Shown here: piece after piece, positions 8,827 through 17,503 of the stretch
Position numbering within the stretch: the stretch's first letter is position 1
Layout of the letters: each line of letters opens with the position of its first letter
Source of the DNA: Flavimobilis sp052324925
Lineage (GTDB): Bacteria > Actinomycetota > Actinomycetes > Actinomycetales > Cellulomonadaceae
NCBI GenBank assembly: GCA_052324925.1
Contig: JBQPRE010000003.1
Length of the DNA: 64,000 nt
Reading direction: 5' to 3' (one strand)
The notes under the pieces: model-generated
Told to the model about the DNA's origin: nothing
What the model saw: only the letters and a program-made list of their open reading frames with translations
Database searches by the model: none
Made by a program: the position numbers and the translations under genes

Positions 8827-10197
8827 TCATACCTGACGAGGGGCGCGAGCAAGAATCTCGCGGACCGCCTCGAGCCGCTGCCCCACCTGGCGTTCGAAGC
8901 CTCGGTCGCTCGGCTCGTAGTAGCGCGCGCCCACGAGCGTGTCCGGCAAGTACTGCTGAGCCGCGACAGCGTGCGGCTCGTCGTGCGCGTACAGGTACTC
9001 GACGCCGTGCCCCATACGCTTCGCGCCGGAGTAATGAGCATCACGCAGATGCACGGGCACGGAGCCCGCGCGCCCGGCTCGGACATCGGCGATCGCCGCA
9101 TCGATCCCGAGGTAGGCGGCGTTCGACTTCGGGGCCGTCGCGAGGTGCACGACCGCCTCGGCGAGGACGATGCGACCCTCCGGCATCCCGATGAGCGCAA
9201 CCGCCTGCGCCGCCGCGGTCGCTGTCTGCAGCGCGCTCGGATCCGCCAGACCGATGTCCTCGGCCGCCGAGATGACGAGCCGACGCGCGATGAAGCGCGG
9301 ATCCTCCCCTGCCACGATCATGTGCGCGAGGTAGTGCAGGGCGGCATCGACGTCCGAGCCACGGATCGACTTGATGAACGCCGAGATGACGTCGTAGTGC
9401 TGATCGCCGTCGCGGTCGTAGCGCACCGCGGCGACGTCGACGGCCTTCTCGATCGTCTCGAGATCGATGCGCGCACCACGACCGCCCGAGTCGAGCGCGG
9501 CGCCCGCCGCGGCCTCGAGCACCGTGAGCGCCTTGCGGGCATCGCCTCCGGCGAGGCGGAGCAGGTGGTCGAGCGCGTCCTCGTCGAGCTCGACCTCGCC
9601 GCCCAAGCCGCGATCGTCGGCCACAGCACGCTCGACGAGCGTGCGCACGTCGTCGTCCGACAGGGGCTGGAGCGTGAGCAGGAGGGAACGCGACAGCAGC
9701 GGGGAGTTCACCGAGAAGCTCGGGTTCTCCGTCGTCGCCGCGACCAGCGTCACCCACCGGTTCTCGACGCTCGGCAGCAGCGCATCCTGCTGCGTCTTCG
9801 AGAAGCGATGGACCTCGTCGACGAACAGCACCGTCTCGTCGCCGCCCGCGACGAGCCTGCGCCGCGCGTCCTCGATGACGGTCCGCACGTCCTTGACGCC
9901 CGCCGTCACCGCCGAGAGCTCGACGAACCGGCGCCCCGACGCGCGCGCCACCAGGTACGCGAGCGTCGTCTTGCCGGTCCCCGGCGGGCCCCACAGCACG
10001 ACCGACGACGGGGCCGCCCGCCCCGCGGCCACCGCAGGCTCCACGAGCCTGCGCAACGGAGACCCGGGCTCGAGCAGGTGCGCCTGCCCCGCCACCTCGT
10101 CGAGCGAGCGAGGCCGCATCCGCACCGCGAGCGGCGCGCCGCGTGACGGCTCCGGGACGCCCACGGCATCCGTGCCCGCAGTCTCGAACAGGTCCAT
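8827..10197 (-). CDS. rarA: Replication-associated recombination protein A (RarA/MgsA, AAA+ ATPase)
   Basis: AAA+ ATPase of the clamp-loader clade that acts at stalled forks. 456 aa. Walker A GPPGTGKT is at 70-77, Walker B FVDEVH near 125, and the sensor region AATTENPSF follows. The C-terminal MgsA tetramerisation part contains YEPSDRGFE near the end. The ATG at 10197 lies exactly 6 nt after the hexamer TAGGCT with no Shine-Dalgarno, which suggests a leaderless transcript. It is divergent from the MMPL gene across an 86-bp gap. Nothing unusual in length or motifs. Confidence 0.95.
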   Translation of the reverse strand: MDLFETAGTDAVGVPEPSRGAPLAVRMRPRSLDEVAGQAHLLEPGSPLRRLVEPAVAAGRAAPSSVVLWGPPGTGKTTLAYLVARASGRRFVELSAVTAGVKDVRTVIEDARRRLVAGGDETVLFVDEVHRFSKTQQDALLPSVENRWVTLVAATTENPSFSVNSPLLSRSLLLTLQPLSDDDVRTLVERAVADDRGLGGEVELDEDALDHLLRLAGGDARKALTVLEAAAGAALDSGGRGARIDLETIEKAVDVAAVRYDRDGDQHYDVISAFIKSIRGSDVDAALHYLAHMIVAGEDPRFIARRLVISAAEDIGLADPSALQTATAAAQAVALIGMPEGRIVLAEAVVHLATAPKSNAAYLGIDAAIADVRAGRAGSVPVHLRDAHYSGAKRMGHGVEYLYAHDEPHAVAAQQYLPDTLVGARYYEPSDRGFERQVGQRLEAVREILARAPRQV

Positions 10198-10203
10198 GGC
10201 CCG

Positions 10204-10209
10204 AGCCTA
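10204..10209 (-). promoter_or_regulatory. -10 hexamer of the probably leaderless rarA transcript
   Basis: TAGGCT (TANNNT) followed by 6 nt and then the rarA ATG; no ribosome binding site in between. Confidence 0.45.
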
Positions 10210-10270
10210 CGGTGCAGGAGCCCAGCCCCCGACCTCCCGGGCGTCGTGGCGGCCACAGTCCTCACGATGG

Positions 10271-10276
10271 GATAGT
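10271..10276 (+). promoter_or_regulatory. Candidate -10 for the MMPL gene
   Basis: GATAGT lies 7 nt before the GTG at 10284. It matches four of six bases of TATAAT. No good -35 is visible. Confidence 0.3.
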
Positions 10277-10283
10277 GGGGCTC

Positions 10284-12518
10284 GTGTTCGCAACGCTCGG
10301 TCGACGTCTCATCCGCCACCCCCGCAGATCGTTGGCGGTATGGGCGCTCCTCACTGCGCTCGGACTCGTCCTCGCGCTGCTCGGAACGGGCGGCGGGAAC
10401 CTCTTCGACCGCCTCACGACGGGCGAGCCGGTCATCGCCGGCTCCGAGAGCGCCGCCGGCAACCAGATCCTCGCCGAGAACACGACCTCAGGCCCGACCA
10501 TCACCATGATGGTCACGGGCGTCGACCCGGCCTCGGACGCGCTCGCGGCGCCCGTCGCCGAGGCCCGCACCGCGGTGGCGGCCGTTCCGGGCGTGGCGAG
10601 CGTCGTCGACCCCTATGCCCTGCCCGACGGCATCGCCAACCCTGCCGCCGCTCCCCTGCTCGCCGTCTCCGGGACGGGCTTCGTCATGGTCGCCGAGCTC
10701 GACCCCGCACTCGACGACGACGCGCGCGCCGTCACCGAACGCTCCGTCGTCACGGCGTTCGACGCGGCGGGCGACGCCCTCGCGGCAGCCGCACCGGGAG
10801 CCACGACACTCGTCGGAGGCGCCTCGCTCGTCCTCGACGCGGTCACCGACCAGATCAAGACGGACCTCGTGACGGGCGAGCTCATCGCACTGCCCATCGC
10901 GCTGCTCGTCATGGTCCTCGTCTTCGGCGGCTTCCTCACCGCATCGATGCCCCTGGTCGGGGCGTTTGCTTCGATCGGCGCGGGGCTCAGCGTGGTCTAC
11001 GCGCTCACTTACGTCATCGACGTCGACTCCTCGCTCGTCAACGTCGTCACCCTGCTCTCGATCGGCCTCTCGATCGACTACGGCCTGCTCATCGTGTCCC
11101 GCTACCGCGAAGAGCTCACGCGCGCCCGCGCCGACGAGGCGAGCGGAGCCAGGCGACGGCGCCGCGGCGACGGCGCCGTCCAGGTGGCACTCGTCCGCAC
11201 GATGTCGACCGCTGGGCGCACCGTCGCGTTCTCGGCTCTCACCGTCGCCATGTCGATCGCGGGCCTCGTCGTGTTCGACCCCACGATCCTGCGCGCGATC
11301 GGCGTCGCGGGCCTCGCGATCGTCCTCATCGCGGTCGCCACCGCCCTCACCCTCGTTCCGACCCTCCTGCTGTTCGCAGGGGCCCGCCTCGAACGCCCCG
11401 GGATCCTCACCCGCATCCCGGCCTTCTCACGGGTCCTTGCCGGGACCGCCGACGTGGAGAGCGACGAGGGCGTCTTCTCGCGCCTCGCCGAGCGCGTGCA
11501 GCGCCGACCCTGGTGGGTGCTCGTCGGCTGCGTCGTCCTGCTCGGAGCGATGGCACTCCCCCTCGGACATCTCCACCTGCGCAGCTCGGGCGTCGACCTC
11601 TTGCCGCGTTCGGACTCCCAGCGGCAGTTCGTCGAGCAGCTCTCGGTCGAGTACCCGGCAACCGCCGGCTCCGACCTCGTCGTCGTCGTCGAGGGCACGC
11701 TCGAGGAGGCGGCCGGCTGGGCAGGCGACCTCAAGGCGCTGCCCCTCGTCCTCGATGTCCGCGGCCCCTCGGCCCTCGGCTCGTACGCCGTTCTCTCGGT
11801 CGACACGGTCGACGACGACGCGGGCGGCGCCGACTCCGCCCGGGCCGTCCGCGAGATCCGTGCGCTCGACCCGCCCCACCGCGCATGGGTCACGGGCCAG
11901 GCCGCCAGTCAGGTCGACTTCCTCGATGCGCTCACCGCCCGTGCCCCCTGGGCCATCGGCATCGTCGCGGTCGCGACGTTCCTCTTGCTCTTCCTCATGA
12001 CGGGCTCGATCGTCGTCCCGGCCAAGGCGCTGCTGACGAACACGCTCTCCCTCGCGGCCTCGATGGGGGTGCTCGTCCTCGCGTTCCAGGACGGTTGGCT
12101 CGAGGGGATCCTCGGCTTCGCGTCGACCGGCGGCATCGAGACCTACGTCTTCGCGCTCGTCCTCGCGTTCGCCTTCGGCCTCGCGATGGACTACGAGGTC
12201 TTCCTGCTCGCCCGCATCAAGGAGCTCGTCGATGCGGGCCACGAGCCCGAGGCCGCAGTGCGCCTCGGGCTGCAACGCTCGGGACGCATCATCACGTCGG
12301 CCGCCGCGATCATCGTCGTTGTCTTCGCCGGATTCGTCGCGGGAGACCTGCTCGTCATCAAGGAGGTGGGCTTCGCCCTCGCCTTCGCGGTCGCGCTCGA
12401 CGCAACCCTCGTTCGCATGCTGCTCGTCCCCGCCACCATGACGCTCCTGGGAACCCACAACTGGTGGGCACCCGCGCCGCTGCGGCGCCTGCACACCCGC
12501 TTCGGGATCGAGCACTGA
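10284..12518 (+). CDS. MMPL/RND-family membrane transporter
   Basis: 744 aa with the RND arrangement of two repeats, each with one TM helix, an extracytoplasmic domain and a block of five TM helices (about 12 TM in all). Family signatures are SIDYGLLIVSRY in the first half and AMDYEVFLLARIKE in the second, carrying the Asp-Tyr pairs that relay protons in MmpL proteins. The cytoplasmic loop RRRRRGDGA is basic. Substrate unknown; relatives export lipids or drugs. The start is ambiguous between GTG 10275 and GTG 10284. I prefer 10284 (VFATLGRRLI, with the possible -10 GATAGT 7 nt upstream). It is followed after 2 nt by a small membrane protein gene. Confidence 0.88.
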   Translation: MFATLGRRLIRHPRRSLAVWALLTALGLVLALLGTGGGNLFDRLTTGEPVIAGSESAAGNQILAENTTSGPTITMMVTGVDPASDALAAPVAEARTAVAAVPGVASVVDPYALPDGIANPAAAPLLAVSGTGFVMVAELDPALDDDARAVTERSVVTAFDAAGDALAAAAPGATTLVGGASLVLDAVTDQIKTDLVTGELIALPIALLVMVLVFGGFLTASMPLVGAFASIGAGLSVVYALTYVIDVDSSLVNVVTLLSIGLSIDYGLLIVSRYREELTRARADEASGARRRRRGDGAVQVALVRTMSTAGRTVAFSALTVAMSIAGLVVFDPTILRAIGVAGLAIVLIAVATALTLVPTLLLFAGARLERPGILTRIPAFSRVLAGTADVESDEGVFSRLAERVQRRPWWVLVGCVVLLGAMALPLGHLHLRSSGVDLLPRSDSQRQFVEQLSVEYPATAGSDLVVVVEGTLEEAAGWAGDLKALPLVLDVRGPSALGSYAVLSVDTVDDDAGGADSARAVREIRALDPPHRAWVTGQAASQVDFLDALTARAPWAIGIVAVATFLLLFLMTGSIVVPAKALLTNTLSLAASMGVLVLAFQDGWLEGILGFASTGGIETYVFALVLAFAFGLAMDYEVFLLARIKELVDAGHEPEAAVRLGLQRSGRIITSAAAIIVVVFAGFVAGDLLVIKEVGFALAFAVALDATLVRMLLVPATMTLLGTHNWWAPAPLRRLHTRFGIEH

Positions 12519-12520
12519 CC

Positions 12521-12985
12521 GTGGCGGACGTCCCCGAGGCCGTCGACGCTGCGGACGCCGCGCAGCGCGACCAGGCCGAGCGGATGCTCGCCGCAGCACT
12601 CCTCGCGCGACGGAACGACGCACGCATCGCCGAGCACGAGTCCGCTCGGTCCCGCCACAGGGTGCGGCGGCACTGGCTCGTCCTCCTGACGACGGTCGTC
12701 GGCGCCTACGAGCTCGTGTGGTGGATCGCCGCGTTCCAGTCCCGCGACGACGCACTCGACGCGAGTGACATCGAGGTGCTCCTGCGCAACCTCCAGGCCT
12801 GGACGACCGTCGCGGGTGCGCACTGGTTCTTCACGGTCGCCGCGTTCGTCACGCTCGGCGTCCTGTGGCGACGCCACGTCCGGCGGCGTCCCGTCGCCCC
12901 GTGTCTCGAGCTCGCCCTTGACGACCCTGCCCGTCGGCACCCGAGCTTCGGCCCCGACGCGACGGCCAGGCGCCGGATCATCTAG
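12521..12985 (+). CDS. Small membrane protein of unknown function
   Basis: 154 aa from the GTG at 12521, two bases after the MMPL stop, so probably translated by coupling. The N-terminal third is charged and helical (AADAAQRDQAERMLAAALLA). Two membrane segments follow, WLVLLTTVVGAYELVWWIAA at about 50-69 and WFFTVAAFVTLGVLW near 107-121, and then a basic tail. I do not recognise a family. Its position suggests an accessory to the MMPL transporter, but that is inference only. Confidence 0.6.
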   Translation: MADVPEAVDAADAAQRDQAERMLAAALLARRNDARIAEHESARSRHRVRRHWLVLLTTVVGAYELVWWIAAFQSRDDALDASDIEVLLRNLQAWTTVAGAHWFFTVAAFVTLGVLWRRHVRRRPVAPCLELALDDPARRHPSFGPDATARRRII

Positions 12986-13036
12986 CGGATCGCCCACGGG
13001 CGCCGCACCACGCACGGCACCCCTCGCCGGGCGACG

Positions 13037-13080
13037 CACGACGCCCCGGCCCGCGCGTGAGCGCGCACCGGGGCGTCGTG
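13037..13080. terminator. Bidirectional terminator between the convergent MMPL operon and aspS
   Basis: Perfect 13-bp inverted repeat CACGACGCCCCGG ... CCGGGGCGTCGTG with an 18-nt loop that can itself pair (CGCGC/GCGCG). It lies between two convergent transcription units. Confidence 0.75.
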
Positions 13081-13090
13081 GACGGAGCCG

Positions 13091-14905
13091 CTAGGCGCCC
13101 GCTGGCTCCTGGGAGTCCGCGGCCGCGGGGGTCTCACCCCTGGGCCGAGGCGCCGACGCATCGACCCCAGCCTCCTTGCGCTGCTGCGCCGTGATGGGCG
13201 CAGGCGCCTGCGTGAGCGGGTCGAAGCCGCCGCCGGACTTCGGGAACGCGATGACGTCGCGGATCGAGTCCGAACCCGTGAGCAGCATGAGGATGCGGTC
13301 CCAGCCGAACGCGATACCGCCGTGAGGGGGCGCGCCGAACTTGAACGCGTCGAGCAGGAAGCCGAACTTCTCCTGCGCTTCCTCCTCGCCGATGCCCATC
13401 ATCCGGAAGACGCGCTCCTGCACGTCCCGGCGGTGGATACGGATCGAGCCGCCACCGATCTCGTTGCCGTTGCACACGATGTCGTACGCGTACGCGAGAG
13501 CCTCGCCCGGGTTCTCCTCGAACGTGTCGATCCACTCGGGCGTGGGCGACGTGAAGGCGTGGTGGACTGCCGTCCAGGCGCCCTCGCCCACCGCGACGTC
13601 GTCGTCCTCACCCGTGGGCTTGAACAGCGGCGCGTCCACGACCCACACGAACGCCCAGGCCGACTCGTCGATGAGCCCGGCCTTGCGCCCGACCTCGAGA
13701 CGAGCGGCACCAAGGAGCGCACGCGAGTCCGTCGCGCGGCCCGCGGCGAAGAACACCGCGTCACCGGGCTCGGCGCCTGTCGCGGCGGCAAGGCCCTCGC
13801 GCTCGGCGTCGGAGAGGTTCTTCGCCACCGGGCCGCCGAGCTCGCCGTCGGCCCCGAACGTCACGTACGCGAGACCGCGAGCCCCACGCTGCTTGGCCCA
13901 CTCCTGCCACGCGTCAAACCCACGACGCGGCGTCGCAGCGCCGCCGGGGAAGCGGATCGCGCCGACGTACGGCGCCTGGAAGACACGGAACGTCGTGTCG
14001 GCGAAGTAGGCGGTGAGGTCCGTGAGCTCAAGCCCGAAGCGCAGGTCGGGCTTGTCCGAGCCGAAACGCTCCATGGCGTCCTTGAACGTCATGCGCGGGA
14101 TCGGCAGCGAGATCTCGTGCCCACCCAGGCGCCACAGCTCGACGAGGATCTCCTCGGCAACCTCGATGACGTCGTCCTGCTCGACGAAGCTCATCTCGAC
14201 ATCAAGCTGAGTGAACTCGGGCTGGCGGTCGGCGCGGAAGTCCTCGTCGCGGTAGCAGCGCGCGATCTGGTAGTAACGCTCCATGCCGGAGACCATGAGC
14301 AGCTGCTTGAACAGCTGAGGCGACTGCGGGAGCGCGTACCACGAGCCGGGCGCGAGGCGCGCCGGGACGAGGAAGTCGCGCGCGCCCTCGGGCGTCGAGC
14401 GCGTGAGCGTCGGCGTCTCGATCTCGACGAACTCGTGAGCGTCGAGCACGCGACGCGCAGCGGCGTTCGCCTTGGCGCGCATCCGCAGCGCGGCCGCGGG
14501 CGCGGGACGGCGCAGGTCGAGGTAGCGGTGGCGCAGACGCGCCTCCTCACCGATCTGCTCGGTTCCGTCGAGCGCGGTCGACACCTGGAACGGCAGCGGA
14601 GCGGACTCGTTGAGCACGGTCACGACGTCGGCCACGACCTCGATCGCGCCCGTCGGCAGGTTCGCGTTCTCATTGCCATGAGGGCGCGGGTTGACCGTTC
14701 CGGTCACCTGGAGCACGTACTCGGCGCGCAACGGGTGAGCAACGGCCTCGTCACGAATGACGACCTGGGCGATGCCCGAGGCATCACGCAGGTCGATGAA
14801 GGCCACGCCACCGTGGTCACGGCGACGGTCGACCCAGCCCGTGAGGGTGACGGTCTGACCGGCGTGCTCGGCCCTGAGGGAGCCGGCGGGGTGTGTGCGG
14901 AGCAC
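13091..14905 (-). CDS. aspS: Aspartyl-tRNA synthetase
   Basis: Class IIb synthetase, 604 aa, the length of the bacterial AspRS with a GAD insertion domain. The N-terminal OB-fold starts VLRTHPAGSLRAEHAGQTV. Motif 2 is CYRDEDFRADRQPEFTQLD; motif 3 is GWDRILMLLTGSDSIRDV, followed by FPKS. The GTG at 14905 is set by GGAAGGA 8 nt upstream; the longer frame reaching 15271 has no support. Whether it is discriminating or also makes Asp-tRNA-Asn cannot be told from this window. Confidence 0.96.
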   Translation of the reverse strand: MLRTHPAGSLRAEHAGQTVTLTGWVDRRRDHGGVAFIDLRDASGIAQVVIRDEAVAHPLRAEYVLQVTGTVNPRPHGNENANLPTGAIEVVADVVTVLNESAPLPFQVSTALDGTEQIGEEARLRHRYLDLRRPAPAAALRMRAKANAAARRVLDAHEFVEIETPTLTRSTPEGARDFLVPARLAPGSWYALPQSPQLFKQLLMVSGMERYYQIARCYRDEDFRADRQPEFTQLDVEMSFVEQDDVIEVAEEILVELWRLGGHEISLPIPRMTFKDAMERFGSDKPDLRFGLELTDLTAYFADTTFRVFQAPYVGAIRFPGGAATPRRGFDAWQEWAKQRGARGLAYVTFGADGELGGPVAKNLSDAEREGLAAATGAEPGDAVFFAAGRATDSRALLGAARLEVGRKAGLIDESAWAFVWVVDAPLFKPTGEDDDVAVGEGAWTAVHHAFTSPTPEWIDTFEENPGEALAYAYDIVCNGNEIGGGSIRIHRRDVQERVFRMMGIGEEEAQEKFGFLLDAFKFGAPPHGGIAFGWDRILMLLTGSDSIRDVIAFPKSGGGFDPLTQAPAPITAQQRKEAGVDASAPRPRGETPAAADSQEPAGA

Positions 14906-15062
14906 TGAGATCTTCCTTCCGGGAAGCTGGAGGCAGTCCGCCGAGACGGGGCGGTGCCGCGGGATGAGTGCACGCCGCGAGGCGGCGCACACGCCGCCCA
15001 TCGTATCCTCGGCCCGCGTCGTCCCACGGCGCGCGGTCCCGGACACCGATGGTGCGACGGGT

Positions 15063-15093
15063 CGTCGACGCCGGGCATCTGCCGGCGTCGACG
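15063..15093 (-). terminator. Terminator hairpin after hisS
   Basis: Perfect 12-bp inverted repeat CGTCGACGCCGG / CCGGCGTCGACG with a 7-nt loop, 10 nt past the hisS stop. No U-tract. Confidence 0.65.
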
Positions 15094-15102
15094 CGAGAAC
15101 CT

Positions 15103-16494
15103 CTAGTCGCGTGCGGCGCGAACGGACGGCCGGGCATCTGCCGCGGGCGGCGCCCACGACGACGGATCCGCGTCGCCCTGCTCCCCCGAGCGGATGTCCT
15201 TCACCTGGTGACCCTGAGCCGGGACGACCGTGCCATCGGCACGCTCGTGCTCGGGCGTCGGCGGGAACCACACGAACGGGATCGACCGGCGGTCGGCGTA
15301 ACGGATCTGCTTACCGAACTTCGCGGCCGACGGGGCGACCTCGCACGCGATCCCGCGTGCGCGCAGCGCCGCTGCGACGTCGTCGGACACCGGCCGCTCG
15401 GCCTCGTCGTTCACCGCGACGAGGACCGCGCTCGGGACCCCGCGCGACGCCGTGACGAGACCGTCGGCGAGCAGCCGCGAGACAAGACGCGAGACGCCGA
15501 TCGAGAGCCCGACGCCAGGGAAGGTGCGCTTGCCGTCGGAGGCGAGCGTGTCGTAGCGCCCGCCCGAGCAGATCGACCCCAGTCCCTCGTGTCCGACGAG
15601 CACGGTCTCGTAGACCGAGCCCGTGTAGTAGTCGAGACCGCGCGCGATCTTCATGTCAGCGATCACGACGCCCGGCGCACGCACCGCAGCCGCCGCGACG
15701 AGCGCACCGAGCTCTGCGAGCCCCTCCTCGAGGAGATCTGTCACCGCGCCCTGCGACTCGGCAAGACTGCGGACCCGGTCGATGACCGTGATGTCGGAGC
15801 CCGAGATCGCCGCGAGAGCGAGGCACGCGGCAGCCTGCGCAGCGTTCGCGCCCGCCTCGGTCGCAAGGAGCTCAGCGACCGCGTCCGGCCCGATCTTGTC
15901 GAGCTTGTCGATCGTGCGCAGGACTGCCTCGACGTCGTCCAGTCCCAGACCGCGGTAGAAGCCCTCGGCGACCTTGCGGTTGTTCACGAGGATGCGCACC
16001 TCGGGCACGCCGATCTCGCGGAGCCGGCCGAGCGCGTCCGCCATGACGAGCGGGAGCTCGACCTCGTAGTGGTAGGGCAGCTCACCGTCACCGACCACGT
16101 CGACGTCGGCCTGGATGAACTCGCGGAACCGGCCGTCCTGGGGGCGCTCGCCGCGCCACACCTTCTGCATCTGGTAGCGCTTGAACGGGAACGCGAGGTG
16201 ACCAGCGTTCTCGAGCACCCAGCGCGCGAACGGAACCGTGAGATCGAAGTGCAGACCCAGCTGCTTGTCCGGCTCGGCGCCCTCCTCCTCCTGGAGGCGG
16301 CGCAGCACGTAGACCTCCTTGGAGGTCTCTCCCTTGCGCAGGAGCTGGTCGAGCGGCTCGACCGCACGCGTCTCGATCCCAGCAAAACCATGGAGCTCGA
16401 AGGTCTCACGCAGGACGTCAAGCACGTGCTGCTCGACGACGCGCCCCTCGGGGCGCCACTCGGGGAATCCGGACAGGGGGGTGGGGCGGGCCAT
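15103..16494 (-). CDS. hisS: Histidyl-tRNA synthetase
   Basis: Class II synthetase, 463 aa. The core begins MARPTPLSGFPEW. Motif 2 is in RYQMQKVWRGERPQ followed by GRFREFIQADVDVVG. The histidine-specific loop GLDYYTGSVYE is present. The C-terminal anticodon domain ends in a disordered Ala/Pro-rich tail longer than usual (about the last 30 residues). The ATG at 16494 lies 8 nt downstream of TAAGAT, whose TAA is the stop codon of the upstream metallo-hydrolase gene. The weak GGGG before the ATG may be a partial Shine-Dalgarno. Confidence 0.95.
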   Translation of the reverse strand: MARPTPLSGFPEWRPEGRVVEQHVLDVLRETFELHGFAGIETRAVEPLDQLLRKGETSKEVYVLRRLQEEEGAEPDKQLGLHFDLTVPFARWVLENAGHLAFPFKRYQMQKVWRGERPQDGRFREFIQADVDVVGDGELPYHYEVELPLVMADALGRLREIGVPEVRILVNNRKVAEGFYRGLGLDDVEAVLRTIDKLDKIGPDAVAELLATEAGANAAQAAACLALAAISGSDITVIDRVRSLAESQGAVTDLLEEGLAELGALVAAAAVRAPGVVIADMKIARGLDYYTGSVYETVLVGHEGLGSICSGGRYDTLASDGKRTFPGVGLSIGVSRLVSRLLADGLVTASRGVPSAVLVAVNDEAERPVSDDVAAALRARGIACEVAPSAAKFGKQIRYADRRSIPFVWFPPTPEHERADGTVVPAQGHQVKDIRSGEQGDADPSSWAPPAADARPSVRAARD

Positions 16495-16502
16495 GGTCCC
16501 CG

Positions 16503-16508
16503 ATCTTA
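16503..16508 (-). promoter_or_regulatory. Candidate -10 for hisS embedded in the upstream stop codon
   Basis: TAAGAT, whose first three bases are the stop codon of the metallo-hydrolase gene; 8 nt to the hisS ATG. Confidence 0.35.
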
Positions 16509-17297
16509 CCGGCGCGCGAGGTAAGGGTTCGTCGCCGTCTCGTGGGCCATGGTCGACGCGGGGCCGTGACCCGGCAGAATCAGCGCGTCGGCGGGCAACG
16601 CCCCGACGATCCCGCGCAGCGTAGCCGCCATGACCGCGGGGTCGCCCCCGGGAAGGTCGGTGCGCCCGACGCTCCCCGCGAAGAGCACGTCGCCCGAGAA
16701 GACCGTCGACGCTCGGGCGCCACGCGGACGCCCCGGGTGCGGCAGGACGGACGCGTCGTCGGGCACCCCCGAGACGACGTAGAGCGTCGACCCCTGCGTG
16801 TGGCCCGGCGCATGCACCGCGTCGAGCGTGAGGCCACCGAGGACCGCGGTGCCGACAAGCCCGCCCGGCCCGACGATCCTCGTCCGCTCCCCCGTGAACG
16901 TCACGACCCGCTCGGGGACACGCACCTCGTCTGGGCGAACACCCTGCTGCACGAGCACCTGGACGAGCGGGCCACTCGGCCCCGACGGGTCGAGGGTCCC
17001 GAACGGGTCCGTCAGCCGGTGCGCGTCGTCGTCGTGGAGCACGACGGCCACGCCCGCGTCGCGGGCGACGAGCGCGGCATCCCACACGTGGTCGAGGTGC
17101 CCGTGCGTCGCGAGCACCGCAACCGGCTCGAGCCCGTTCGCGGCCAGGTGCTCGGAGAGAGCCGGAGCGACGCCCCCACCCGCATCGATGACGAGGCACG
17201 GACCCGATCCAGCGGCCGAGATCACGTAGCACGACGCTCCGAGAACGGGAGCGACGAGGGTCGTGAGACGGAACGTGGGAACGCCAGTGACAGCCAT
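16506..17297 (-). CDS. Metallo-beta-lactamase-fold hydrolase (glyoxalase II-like)
   Basis: 263 aa. Zinc ligands of the family are visible: THGHLDH at 64-70, a GHTQGS motif near 165 (His), FSGDVLFAGSVGRTD (bridging Asp) and the C-terminal PGHGP His. This pattern fits the hydroxyacylglutathione-hydrolase-like subgroup that hydrolyses thioesters of low-molecular-weight thiols, but the substrate is not proven. In actinobacteria this gene commonly sits beside hisS. The ATG is exactly 6 nt after TAGCCT with no Shine-Dalgarno, indicating a leaderless start. Divergent from the DUF349 gene. Confidence 0.88.
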   Translation of the reverse strand: MAVTGVPTFRLTTLVAPVLGASCYVISAAGSGPCLVIDAGGGVAPALSEHLAANGLEPVAVLATHGHLDHVWDAALVARDAGVAVVLHDDDAHRLTDPFGTLDPSGPSGPLVQVLVQQGVRPDEVRVPERVVTFTGERTRIVGPGGLVGTAVLGGLTLDAVHAPGHTQGSTLYVVSGVPDDASVLPHPGRPRGARASTVFSGDVLFAGSVGRTDLPGGDPAVMAATLRGIVGALPADALILPGHGPASTMAHETATNPYLARR

Positions 17298-17303
17298 GGC
17301 CCC

Positions 17304-17309
17304 AGGCTA
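17304..17309 (-). promoter_or_regulatory. -10 hexamer of the leaderless metallo-hydrolase transcript
   Basis: TAGCCT, then 6 nt, then ATG. Confidence 0.5.
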
Positions 17310-17380
17310 GCGACCTCACGCGCACGTCATCCGGCGGCGAACGGCGCCCCGTCGCGCGCACGCGAAGGCTTCAGCATGCC

Positions 17381-17386
17381 TAGACT
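17381..17386 (+). promoter_or_regulatory. Candidate -10 for the DUF349 gene
   Basis: TAGACT in the 206-bp divergent gap. The same hexamer occurs upstream of rel (22112-22117) and yajC (26321-26326). Confidence 0.35.
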
Positions 17387-17503
17387 GGACACGGCCGTGT
17401 TCATCACTGAGGCGGCGCCCACCGGTCCCCTCACGGGGACAGTCGCTGATGCCGTCCCGGTCGCGCCGACCGTCACGCGTCACAACCCGAGGAGTGATGC
17501 CCT

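Noticed and set aside
9467..12520. The very long plus-strand frame reaching back over rarA and MMPL
   Set aside because: Only its last 155 codons (from the GTG at 12521) look like a protein; the rest is out of frame with MMPL and antisense to rarA.
14906..15271. N-terminal extension of aspS
   Set aside because: The extension is low-complexity Arg/Ala/Gly with no similarity to AspRS, and a good Shine-Dalgarno marks the GTG at 14905.
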